A stretch of 15,733 nucleotides of DNA from Parvularculaceae bacterium (lineage in GTDB: Bacteria > Pseudomonadota > Alphaproteobacteria > Caulobacterales > Parvularculaceae). The position numbers and the translations under genes were made by a program. Each line of letters opens with the position of its first letter. Within the stretch, counting starts at the first letter, position 1. A model generated the notes under the pieces. It saw nothing but the letters and a program-made list of their open reading frames with translations, searched no databases and was not told the DNA's origin. Where the stretch lies: contig JALWRV010000299.1 of NCBI GenBank assembly GCA_027080545.1, positions 1 through 15,733 of the forward strand, read 5' to 3'. Positions 8,429-15,350 of the stretch are shown piece by piece.

Positions 8429-10156
8429 TGGTCGCCCCCCCTGCTGGTTTTGCTCCGAGTTGGGAGTGTCGTCCCAACGGGGAGAAGCGCTTATCACGGC
8501 TCGATTGGGGGCGTAGCGCTGGGTATCCAAGCAAATATCCACATCACCCGCTGAAGTCCAAATGCCAGCTCTGGCGCGCTCCTCATAGCAGGGCAAGGCC
8601 GCCAAAAATTCCTGTGGTTTGTTCAAGGGGCCAATTTCGCGATAGAGACGAGCCGTTTGATTGCCCACATAGCGCCAATGCCACGGTTCATATGTATCCG
8701 CTCCGTCGAGATATTTATTCCCCTTGGGATAGGAGAGAATAAATCCATATTGCCAACCATGGGCTTCAAAACATTGATAGGCGCGATCCGAATTGCGCAT
8801 CAACCGATAGTCGACATCAATATCGACACCAAGCCCTAATTGATGCTCCGACGTGCCGGGACGCGTGACCTTGCCATGATGATCCGTTTGATCAAACAGC
8901 CATGTTTGGGTTTCAAAGGATCGATAGCCAGAGCGCAGGCTTAAATATTGTCCGCTATTTTCAGCGCATAAAGAGAGCAATGCCTTTAGCTGTTCTGGCA
9001 TGTTGCGCCCATCTTCGCCCAGCTCTGCCGCAAGGCGGATATGCATTTCTTCTACTTCCGGGGGTTTGGACAGCGGAATCTCATACTCACTCGCTGCAAC
9101 AATGTCTGGGGCTTTGTAATCTTCGGGCAGGGGAAAGTTAATGGAAACTGGTCGGTTAATATCCAAACGCCGATCATGGTTTTGATTGGCAACATAGCGC
9201 CGCCCCCCATAGGCGTCCCCGAAGAGCCGCCGGATATGCACATTCAACGCCTCAGCTTCCGTAAAGCGCCCTTGGAGAGAGTAAACATTGGCAAGCAGGC
9301 GCAGATAGAGGCTTAATTCAGGATTGTTCGGACCTTGCGCCTTCTCCTGGGCATGCATCACAGCGAGATAAAGCTTTTCCGCTTCGTTGAGGCGTCCCAA
9401 CCTCTCATAGACAGGCCCAAGCAATAGCACCGAATGAACCGTGTCACTATCAGCCTGCCCAAGCAGGCTAGAGCGTGTTTCATAAGCCGCAGCCAAGAGA
9501 CCGGCGGCGGCATAGTCGCCTTGATTAATTTTGGCGTAAAACCCGCCTAGAGTAACAAAATCCGCCGCTGCCGCTAAACGTTCCTCATCATTGCCTATCA
9601 ACACTTCGCCATTTGCTACGGGCGGCAGGCTTTCAGCCACCAAATCACGGGCGTCCAATAGAAATAGCAAATCACCAGAGGGTTGGTGTTGGCCGATATT
9701 TTTTTCAAAAATAGTCGCTTCGTCGCCAGTGCGATCTAATATCTCAACCAGAAAGGGGCTGGATTCTTGTATCTTGCCTTGCAGTAGTTCCAGCCGCGCC
9801 ACGCGTCGTTTGATATTATTTTTCTTACGAGCAGAAAGAGTGCTGACCCATTGGCTTTGAAGGACTTGACGATATAGCGCCACAGATCGCTCAGCTGATC
9901 CGGCAATCTCTTCGGCGCGGGCCAGTTTTAATTTCTTCGCAGCCAAATCTTCCGCATCAACACCAGATTTTTCCCATAGAGCAATTGACTGGTTGCCATG
10001 ACCAAGGGCGCGGGCTGTTGCACCAGAGGCGTTTAGCAGTTCAAAGCGTGACCAAGCAGCGGTCGGGTTGGTCGAGGTCTGCCACCAAAACCACAGGCCA
10101 AAAAGACATGCGGTGCTGGTAAAAATAAGCGCCAAAATGGATGGCGGCTTTTTCAT
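8426..10156 (-). CDS. Membrane-anchored TPR protein with C-terminal VanY-type (M15B) D-Ala-D-Ala carboxypeptidase domain
   Basis: The 576-residue product begins MKKPPS and has one hydrophobic segment (~7-25) that acts as a signal anchor, placing the rest in the periplasm. Residues ~45-310 are helical with TPR-like repeats (clearest ~240-305: VYERLGRLNEAEKLY, VYSLQGRFTEAEAL). Residues ~385-510 carry the M15B signature: SGYRSFETQ (409-417), S436-E-H438-x-x-G-x-x-x-D445 and E490-P-W-H493-W-R. His438, Asp445 and His493 are the expected zinc ligands and Glu490 the catalytic base, so an active peptidoglycan D,D- or L,D-carboxypeptidase is likely. A polar tail of ~65 residues follows. ATG 10156 is preferred because GGGGAAAG sits 7 bp upstream; an in-frame GTG at 10189 would add 11 polar residues. 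It is the first gene of a two-gene unit, coupled to the receiver/GGDEF-like gene. The TPR part may dock envelope partners (inference). Confidence 0.9.
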   Translation of the reverse strand: MKKPPSILALIFTSTACLFGLWFWWQTSTNPTAAWSRFELLNASGATARALGHGNQSIALWEKSGVDAEDLAAKKLKLARAEEIAGSAERSVALYRQVLQSQWVSTLSARKKNNIKRRVARLELLQGKIQESSPFLVEILDRTGDEATIFEKNIGQHQPSGDLLFLLDARDLVAESLPPVANGEVLIGNDEERLAAAADFVTLGGFYAKINQGDYAAAGLLAAAYETRSSLLGQADSDTVHSVLLLGPVYERLGRLNEAEKLYLAVMHAQEKAQGPNNPELSLYLRLLANVYSLQGRFTEAEALNVHIRRLFGDAYGGRRYVANQNHDRRLDINRPVSINFPLPEDYKAPDIVAASEYEIPLSKPPEVEEMHIRLAAELGEDGRNMPEQLKALLSLCAENSGQYLSLRSGYRSFETQTWLFDQTDHHGKVTRPGTSEHQLGLGVDIDVDYRLMRNSDRAYQCFEAHGWQYGFILSYPKGNKYLDGADTYEPWHWRYVGNQTARLYREIGPLNKPQEFLAALPCYEERARAGIWTSAGDVDICLDTQRYAPNRAVISASPRWDDTPNSEQNQQGGRP

Positions 10157-10522
10157 TCGAACGCTTTCCCCACTTCTTCCACGACCCACTTATTCGAGGC
10201 TAGCTCTTATAAGACCACCTCAGTAAAAGTCCCAGTTCTTACCAACCCCGACTATAATCAACAGACTATCTGTGCCTATTAATGACAGCCTATCAAATCT
10301 TTGGCGGGACAAAAGAAAAATATTGGCTTTAAAACCGGAAAAAGTATTAACGCCCATGGGCCCTCAAGGGGCGAATGGAGCGGATTATGGGAATCCTCCT
10401 GAAAAACGCCCCCAATCATTGGCCATCAACGTTAATTACCTAGAAATTTCAAGATAATGGGCAAAAGCCTTAAGGCTAAATTCAGACCCCAGGCTTCGGC
10501 CAAGATTCAGGGGCATCCATCC
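10157..10522. other. Gene-free intergenic stretch with several dyads
   Basis: No convincing gene on either strand. The plus-strand frame beginning GTG 10272 (61 codons) has no recognisable features and no good Shine-Dalgarno. On the minus strand a 13-codon frame (10426-10385) contains a strong AGGAGG inside it but no start at the right distance after it. Dyads: CGCCC/GGGCG at 10351-10373, AGCCTTAAGGCT at 10466-10477, and CCCC/GGGG at 10487-10513 enclosing GGC-TTCG-GCC (10492-10501). The last two are treated as a terminator candidate for the amidohydrolase gene. The promoter of the TPR-carboxypeptidase unit should lie at the left side; TATAAG (10215-10210, minus) is the best -10-like string but it lacks a clear -35. 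Confidence 0.5.
10461..10513 (-). terminator. Candidate terminator after the amidohydrolase gene
   Basis: Read on the minus strand, a CCCC...GGGG stem with an inner GGC-CGAA-GCC hairpin begins 9 bases after the TAA, and the palindrome AGCCTTAAGGCT (10477-10466) follows, trailed by TTTTG. The stems are short and the U-run is modest. Placement immediately after the operon's last gene supports the call. Confidence 0.4.
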
Positions 10523-12355
10523 TTAGCGTAATTGCACATCATCAAGTTCGAAATAGAAGGTCCCTTTAGGTCGCCCCGCGGTGATGGCCAAGCCATAAAC
10601 CTCGTCCATTGCGGCCCCGCGCACCGCTTCGAGGTCAATTTCGTAAAGCTGCCACGCCCCATCAATTTTCACCGCGCTTGTGGCTGGTCGCTGCCTTGAG
10701 GTGCGGGTGAAAAACATGACCGAAAGGTCTCGCGCATCGCCCCGAGCATAAAATTGCAGGGTTTGGTAATCAGAAAAATCATAGCTTTTGGAAAAATCTT
10801 CGGAGAAAAATATACCGGCGCCAGACCAAGGGAAGAAAAATTTGGTGCTGATGGTCCCGTCGATGCGCAGGGCGCCACTGCTGTCCAAGGCCCCGGCATC
10901 AACTTTGGTAAGAGTAGCGGTAGATTGACCATTGGCTAATTGATCTGTGGTGGTAATCCAGTCAACACCAAACGCTGAAGAAAGCCCTTTTTCAAATCGG
11001 CTTATAAAACCATCGTTAAGGGATGGCTTTTGTGCGCTGGCGACGGTCGATATTTGCTCGGCACGCTCAACAAGATAGCCATTTTTAAAAATAAGACTGA
11101 TGTCTCGTGTGGCCATAATATCTTTTGTTGGATCCCCCTCTACCAATAATAAATCAGCCCGGGCTTCTGGTGCGATAGCGCCACGCCCTTCAAGTTTAAA
11201 AATCATTGCATTGGTTTGGGTAGCTGCTGCCAAGGCTTCACTAGGGCTAAAGCCCGCACGTGTTAGCAATACCAACTCCCCATGGATGGAAACCCCATGG
11301 GCAGTGCCCGGGTTTGGCGCATCCGTGCCGGCTAGAATGGTAATCCCTGCCTCATGGAGTAAACGGGTATTTTCTAAGGCAATATCCAGATTGAACCGAT
11401 CCGAAAGATCACGCCCGCCACTTAAAGACAGGCCCAAACCATCAATCTGTATCGGCGAAAGATAGGGCCGGAAGCGTTCATCTTCAATAAACTCTTGTCC
11501 AAGGCCCCGGTTTGCCGCTGAGGCAATGACCGACAAGGTGGGAATAACAAACACATTATTGTCCTGCATGGATGTGATTAAATCTTGGTCAATCTGCTTA
11601 TCCGCAAAAATATGCACCAACCCGTCTGCTTTTGCTGCCACTGCATCCTTGGCAGCTTGCAATGTGGATATATGCACAATAGCCATGGCCCCTTGATCAT
11701 GTGCGGCCTTGATAACAGCCTCTAGAATTTCCTTAGAGATAGAAGTAACGATCGGATTGTTTGGCTCATAAACGATTTTTATATAATCGGACCCTTCCGC
11801 AAGGCGGGCTTTAACGAATGCGTCCGCCATGGCCGGATCGCCAATCACGGGAATATCCAACCCAAATTGCGTGCCATGTCCCCCTTCAGAGGTCACCAAT
11901 GTGAAGGCTGAATAAAGGTCCGCCATATCAGTTTTATCATAATTATCGCGTTCAGCTTTGCGTGCCGAAGCAAAACTAACCGCGCTAAACATATCAAGCT
12001 CCGTGGTTACCCCGAAGCGTAATGCGTCTTTTAAAGAAGTCTCATCAAAAGCATGAACATGGGCATCTATCAGGCCGGGCAAGAGGGTCTTTCCCGTCCC
12101 GTCAAAGGTTACGAGATCGGATGGGATCGTCTCTTCACCCACCGCAACAATATGGCCATCTTGAACAATGATGGATTGACCTTCTTGTCTCTCGCCGCCA
12201 TCAAAAATGGTCACATTGCTAATGGCAAAACTATTACCCTCTAGGGCAGGAATCTCCCTCTTGTTGGGCTCTTGACCTTTGTTCTGCCCCCCGCACGCGG
12301 TCAAGGCTAGGGCTGCCACCACCCCTATAAGCAGTCTAGTGTTGATGCGTGTCAT
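10523..12355 (-). CDS. Amidohydrolase-superfamily lipoprotein with C-terminal CIA30 domain
   Basis: A 610-residue secreted lipoprotein: signal peptide 1-20, lipobox Leu18-Thr19-Ala20-Cys21 followed by Gly-Gly, which suggests outer-membrane sorting. Residues ~42-435 are an imidazolonepropionase/prolidase-like amidohydrolase barrel with the metal ligands in order: HxH (His99, His101 in GLIDAHVHA), a likely carboxylated Lys193 (DYIKIVY), His228 (AIVHIS), His248 (GLVHIFAD) and Asp345 (LAGTDAP). All are intact, so a binuclear-metal hydrolase is expected; substrate unknown, with amides or dipeptides the usual range for this subgroup. Residues ~447-610 fit a CIA30 (complex I intermediate-associated protein 30) beta-sandwich: FEKGLSSAFGVDW, ALRIDGTI, DYQTLQFYARGD and a C-terminal YFELDDVQL strand. 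AGGAG (12366-12362) lies 6 bp before the ATG and touches the stop of the MerR-type gene 9 bp upstream, so the two form one operon. Confidence 0.9.
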   Translation of the reverse strand: MTRINTRLLIGVVAALALTACGGQNKGQEPNKREIPALEGNSFAISNVTIFDGGERQEGQSIIVQDGHIVAVGEETIPSDLVTFDGTGKTLLPGLIDAHVHAFDETSLKDALRFGVTTELDMFSAVSFASARKAERDNYDKTDMADLYSAFTLVTSEGGHGTQFGLDIPVIGDPAMADAFVKARLAEGSDYIKIVYEPNNPIVTSISKEILEAVIKAAHDQGAMAIVHISTLQAAKDAVAAKADGLVHIFADKQIDQDLITSMQDNNVFVIPTLSVIASAANRGLGQEFIEDERFRPYLSPIQIDGLGLSLSGGRDLSDRFNLDIALENTRLLHEAGITILAGTDAPNPGTAHGVSIHGELVLLTRAGFSPSEALAAATQTNAMIFKLEGRGAIAPEARADLLLVEGDPTKDIMATRDISLIFKNGYLVERAEQISTVASAQKPSLNDGFISRFEKGLSSAFGVDWITTTDQLANGQSTATLTKVDAGALDSSGALRIDGTISTKFFFPWSGAGIFFSEDFSKSYDFSDYQTLQFYARGDARDLSVMFFTRTSRQRPATSAVKIDGAWQLYEIDLEAVRGAAMDEVYGLAITAGRPKGTFYFELDDVQLR

Positions 12356-12364
12356 AATCGTCTC

Positions 12365-13147
12365 CTAACGTTGTTTATGTGTATTCTTCGCGGCGGCTTT
12401 GGCAGCGGTGATGAATTTTATCATGCGTGGTGTAAATGGCTGATCGACTTGTCCATACCAATCATCAATGTTACGCCAAAGACGGCTGGCCCCTTCCATC
12501 ATATTTGGGCTTAAAATCGTTTCCAAAGGCTCGAGTAATTTATTCCATTCTTGGAGAAAGTTTTGCGCTTTTTCTGATGCGGGATCCAGCGGTAGGGCTT
12601 TGCCAATCCGCATAGCCAGATCGGTCCAACGCTGATTATACTCTTCAATGTCAATTGCCTCGCACATTTTTCCTTTTGCTTGCGCCCATTTTTCCTGTTC
12701 TTCGAGCGTGTAATAGCGGTTATAAATTTTCTTCCAGCTATTTTGTTCGATCACATTGACGCCGGTTTGGATCAGTTGGCACAGGCTTTCAGCATCAGCA
12801 GGCTCCCCGGATTTTAAGCGTCGCCTTACCTGATCCAGAACATCCAGAGAGGATATGATTTTTTCCATTTGCTCGTTTAGGTATTCCGCTTGAGCATCGA
12901 CCAGCGCGGCCGCATCGGGCGCACCCTTGGCTTGAAGGGTGCGAATTTGCGTTATGGAAAACCCGGCCCGCTTTAAAAGGGAAATACGCGCCAACACCAG
13001 CATATCTGCAAGAGTATAAAAGCGCCGCCCGGCGCTGGTGCGCCCCGGTGTCAATAATCCTTGCTCTTCATAATGGCGCAAAGCTCGTACGCTCAACCCT
13101 GATCGCCGGGACATTTCACCAATCGTATAGGCTTCTGGTTTGCTCAT
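12365..13147 (-). CDS. MerR-family transcriptional regulator with TipAS-like ligand-binding domain
   Basis: A 260-residue cytoplasmic activator. Residues ~6-75 are a canonical MerR winged helix-turn-helix (YTIGEMSRRSGLSVRALRHYEEQGLL, then R41-R42-F43-Y44 of the wing). Residues ~80-112 form the dimerising coiled coil. Residues ~138-255 resemble TipAS/antibiotic-recognition domains: YYTLEEQEKWAQ, then an EEYNQRWTDLAMRIGKALPL helix and DPASEKAQNFLQEW. No cysteine-based metal site is evident, so a small organic ligand is more likely than a metal (inference). The first ATG before the HTH is used; AAGGG lies only 4 bp upstream of it. It heads an operon with the amidohydrolase lipoprotein. A MerR-type promoter with a dyad lies right at its start, implying autoregulation. 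Transcription is divergent from the histidine phosphatase gene. Confidence 0.92.
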   Translation of the reverse strand: MSKPEAYTIGEMSRRSGLSVRALRHYEEQGLLTPGRTSAGRRFYTLADMLVLARISLLKRAGFSITQIRTLQAKGAPDAAALVDAQAEYLNEQMEKIISSLDVLDQVRRRLKSGEPADAESLCQLIQTGVNVIEQNSWKKIYNRYYTLEEQEKWAQAKGKMCEAIDIEEYNQRWTDLAMRIGKALPLDPASEKAQNFLQEWNKLLEPLETILSPNMMEGASRLWRNIDDWYGQVDQPFTPRMIKFITAAKAAAKNTHKQR

Positions 13148-13153
13148 AGGCCC

Positions 13154-13184
13154 TTACTACAAGGTGACGTTACGTAAGGAGCAA
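13154..13184 (-). promoter_or_regulatory. Candidate MerR-type promoter/operator (19-bp spacer)
   Basis: On the minus strand TTGCTC (13184-13179) and TAGTAA (13159-13154) are separated by 19 bp, the unusually long spacer that MerR-family activators need. Within the spacer is the imperfect dyad TTACGT-A-ACGTCA (13177-13165; 5 of 6 positions paired). The -10 ends 6 bp before the regulator's ATG, so the transcript would start at or near that codon. The boxes are imperfect matches; the spacing and dyad together support the call. Confidence 0.55.
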
Positions 13185-13313
13185 GTCATAAATGCTGATT
13201 TCAAGCGATAAATTTACCCCCGGGGAAGGCAATCAATCATACTCTTACTTCCAACCCGCAGTCAGGACCAGCGATTATCGGCGGTAAAAAGCTTGAAACT
13301 AGGGGGCAAAAAA

Positions 13314-13367
13314 ATGCTAACCAAAGGGTCGAAAAGTGGGAATCACATCGATGAGCAGACAAAATAA
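13314..13367 (+). CDS. Possible 17-codon upstream ORF overlapping the histidine phosphatase start
   Basis: ATG 13314 is preceded by AGGGGG (13301-13306) at a good spacing of 7 bp. The frame encodes 17 residues (MLTKGSKSGNHIDEQTK) and stops at 13365-13367, 17 bp inside the phosphatase gene in another frame. Its Shine-Dalgarno is better than that of the phosphatase itself. It could act as a leader peptide or coupling device, or be chance. There is no coding signal beyond the start context. Confidence 0.25.
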   Translation: MLTKGSKSGNHIDEQTK

Positions 13368-14133
13368 CGGCACTTCCGGACTGTTTGGGCGAAGAAGGCT
13401 TTATCTCATGCGCCATGGCCACGTAGATTATTTTACCCCCGGCTTGGTTGATTTTGCCCAAGTGCCCTTGACCGACATTGGCCAAGAGCAAGCGCGTATC
13501 GCCGGAGAAGCCCTCAGTCAGGTCAGGTTTGATGGATTTTACGCTTCTGGCCTGCCGCGCACACAGCAAACTTGCCAATTGGTTCAATCAGCCAATCAGC
13601 ACATTAACGGCTCTGAGGAAATCTCGGTTGCGCAAGGCTTTGCGGAATTAAAGGGCGGCAATTATCGCACCGACAGCCGGGTCGAATTGGCGGCAAGACT
13701 GGCCTATGCCTTTGATAGTGCGGCCTTGCCCGAAGCAGATTTTCTTCCCGGCGGCGAAAAATTCATCGATGCGTTAGCCCGGATAAGACAGGCCATCCAT
13801 GATTTATGCTTCAATCATCCTTGGCAACAGGCCTTGTTGGTGGCCCATGAGGGTGTCAATCGTATCATCCTCGGCATAGCCAGCGGGGCTGATTTGAACG
13901 GCATTGGCCATTTCGAGCAGGATCTAGGCTGCATCAATGTGCTTGATTTTGACATTGTGCCGACTGGAGAGGACCAAGCGGGCGCCAAGATTGAGCGCAT
14001 CATCATTAAAGCCATGAACCTTACCCCCTATGATAGCGTCAAATCGGGCCTGCCGCGCACCTCGCTGGAACATTTGTTCGATATAGATTTTGGGGGCGCC
14101 AGACCGCCTTCCAGCACGTCTAAACAGTCATAA
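13351..14133 (+). CDS. Histidine phosphatase superfamily protein (phosphoglycerate-mutase-like)
   Basis: From ATG 13351 the product is 260 residues, without signal peptide or membrane segment. The branch-1 histidine phosphatase signature is complete: LMRHGHVD (Arg21-His22-Gly23, with His22 the nucleophile), the second arginine in YASGLPRTQQT (Arg70), the likely proton donor Glu99 in FAELKGG, and the second histidine in LVAHEGVNR (His166). Substrate is unknown; the family includes phosphoglycerate mutases, cobalamin and adenosylcobinamide phosphatases and broad phosphatases. The C-terminal ~40 residues (NLTPYDSVKSGLPRTSLEHL) are typical of unassigned homologues. An in-frame GTG at 13336 is an alternative start adding 5 residues; neither has a strong Shine-Dalgarno. 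It diverges from the MerR-type operon and is followed by a separate membrane protein gene 124 bp on. Confidence 0.9.
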   Translation: MSRQNNGTSGLFGRRRLYLMRHGHVDYFTPGLVDFAQVPLTDIGQEQARIAGEALSQVRFDGFYASGLPRTQQTCQLVQSANQHINGSEEISVAQGFAELKGGNYRTDSRVELAARLAYAFDSAALPEADFLPGGEKFIDALARIRQAIHDLCFNHPWQQALLVAHEGVNRIILGIASGADLNGIGHFEQDLGCINVLDFDIVPTGEDQAGAKIERIIIKAMNLTPYDSVKSGLPRTSLEHLFDIDFGGARPPSSTSKQS

Positions 14134-14217
14134 TTATCTGAGCGGGCCGTCTTGCATGACGCGTTCCATGTGATAGCATAACATAAGACGCCTCTGGGAT
14201 TGGGGAAGGGGGCATCA

Positions 14218-14271
14218 ATGATTATTTGGGCATCTGGGGAAAATTGGGAGAAAGACCATGGCTTATGGTGA
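14218..14271 (+). CDS. Possible 17-codon upstream ORF overlapping the next gene's start
   Basis: ATG 14218 is preceded by AAGGGGGC, 4-5 bp away, and encodes MIIWASGENWEKDHGLW before a TGA at 14269-14271. It overlaps the start of the membrane protein gene by 14 bp in a different frame. Three Trp codons in 17 are unusual for a random frame and could suit a leader peptide, but there is no hairpin pair showing attenuation. Low confidence. Confidence 0.2.
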   Translation: MIIWASGENWEKDHGLW

Positions 14272-15202
14272 TCGCCGGGTAAATAAACTACCATCTGATT
14301 TCGGCATTTCTGACTATTTTGGGCTATCCTTCGCGGGCGCCCTGGGCATCGTTACGGCAATGCTGGTCGATTTGCAGCAAAGCGCCGATGCATCGGCCTT
14401 GTTTGTGATTAATCGCTGGATGGGCTATCTCGGGGCGATATTCGGATTTGGCGAACTGCCGCTCTATTCGGTCTTGTTAATCATGATGGGGATTGGCGCT
14501 TTGTCTATTTTCTACTTCCAGCCAGTTAGCTTCCAAGCCGCATTTGCTCAGGGTTTTGGCGTCCTTGCGGCCTTGATGACTATCGCACCGGCAGACCTTG
14601 GGGGGGCTCTCAATGCACCAATGGAAGGTGAAATCCTGCCTGCGCCTACGGTCGAAGAGGCTCGGTTAGATCATTATGGCAATCAATCCAATGTCTATGA
14701 AATGGTGCGCGAAGCCAGTTGGGTTGGTTCTATAAGCGGCTCCATGGCACAAAATGGCTTGCAGCAAGCGGTCTATCGTCAGCCCGAAAAAACTCAACTG
14801 GTTACGGCTGCCTATCAGTCCAATAGTGGCAACACCAATAGCTATAATATTCGCATCGTCATTGATTTGCCCAACGGTCTGCCGCGCAATATTGACGCCA
14901 TGATCCGTTCCGGCACCCTACGCGGACGGCTTTTTAATGAAACCTCCGGCAAAACCTATAATTTGTTTCGCAATGGCGGCGCCCGTATCGAGGCTGATGA
15001 CAACAGCATTACCATTGAAACCAGCTTACCGGGTAATGGGGACACGGTGACCTTATGGGCGCGGGTCGAATGTAGCCGCTATCAGATCGCGGTTGAGAGT
15101 TTTGAAGCCGTGCGGGGTGATAATGCCACATGGGAAATTAGCATGACCCCATCAAAAACCCCTCTTTTCCTTCAGCGTTTGGGTAATTCCTATTGGTTTT
15201 AA
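14258..15202 (+). CDS. Conserved-looking inner-membrane protein of unknown function
   Basis: I do not recognise this 314-residue protein. It shows three probable transmembrane helices (~20-39, ~65-87, ~90-110), the first two separated by an amphipathic region with an Asp/Gln-rich turn. After these comes a soluble part of ~190 residues. That part has an acidic/Pro-rich linker (~122-136), a Gly/Ser/Asn-rich stretch (~155-195) and a beta-strand-rich end (NIRIVIDLPNGL, SITIETSL, VTLWARVECSRYQIAVESFEA), which could be a beta-sandwich. No catalytic motif was seen. GGGAGAAAG lies 4 bp before the ATG and supports the start. A weak hairpin follows the stop and rplM has its own promoter downstream, so this appears to be a single-gene unit, perhaps with the phosphatase gene upstream. 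It could be a scaffold or envelope-stress protein, but that is guesswork. Confidence 0.85.
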   Translation: MAYGDRRVNKLPSDFGISDYFGLSFAGALGIVTAMLVDLQQSADASALFVINRWMGYLGAIFGFGELPLYSVLLIMMGIGALSIFYFQPVSFQAAFAQGFGVLAALMTIAPADLGGALNAPMEGEILPAPTVEEARLDHYGNQSNVYEMVREASWVGSISGSMAQNGLQQAVYRQPEKTQLVTAAYQSNSGNTNSYNIRIVIDLPNGLPRNIDAMIRSGTLRGRLFNETSGKTYNLFRNGGARIEADDNSITIETSLPGNGDTVTLWARVECSRYQIAVESFEAVRGDNATWEISMTPSKTPLFLQRLGNSYWF

Positions 15203-15207
15203 TATGA

Positions 15208-15229
15208 GGTATAATAATACCGCATTTTT
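15208..15229 (+). terminator. Weak intrinsic terminator after the membrane protein gene
   Basis: A 5-bp stem GGTAT/ATACC (15208-15212 and 15217-15221) with loop AATA is followed within 3 bases by TTTTT (15225-15229). The stem is A+T-rich, so strength is doubtful, but it lies 6 bp after the stop and before the rplM promoter. Confidence 0.4.
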
Positions 15230-15279
15230 AATCAATTGAAATATAAGCTAAAATAGCAGCACATAGTGATAAAAGAGTC

Positions 15280-15308
15280 TTGACCCGAGGCTGGGGCCTA
15301 CCTATAAA
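15280..15308 (+). promoter_or_regulatory. Sigma70-type promoter of rplM
   Basis: TTGACC (15280-15285) and TATAAA (15303-15308) are separated by exactly 17 bp; each box matches consensus at five of six positions. The expected start near 15315 gives a leader of about 36 bases before ATG 15351. The leader has no strong Shine-Dalgarno; GGACT about 6 bp upstream is the best candidate. Confidence 0.75.
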
Positions 15309-15350
15309 CCGCAGCTTCTTGCCATCCATCATCCAGACTGGACTATTGCT

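Noticed and set aside
8427..8534. 36-residue N-terminal extension of the receiver/GGDEF-like protein
   Set aside because: It lies inside the end of the TPR-carboxypeptidase gene; the TAATG overlap with a G-rich Shine-Dalgarno marks the true start at 8426.
10157..10189. GTG start for the TPR-carboxypeptidase at 10189
   Set aside because: It adds 11 polar residues before the signal anchor; ATG 10156 has GGGGAAAG at correct spacing.
10272..10457. 61-codon plus-strand frame in the intergenic stretch
   Set aside because: GTG start without a clear Shine-Dalgarno, no recognisable domain, and crossed by dyads; likely chance.
13237..13587. 116-codon minus-strand frame across the phosphatase start
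   Set aside because: It overlaps the phosphatase catalytic RHG region in antisense and shows no domain.
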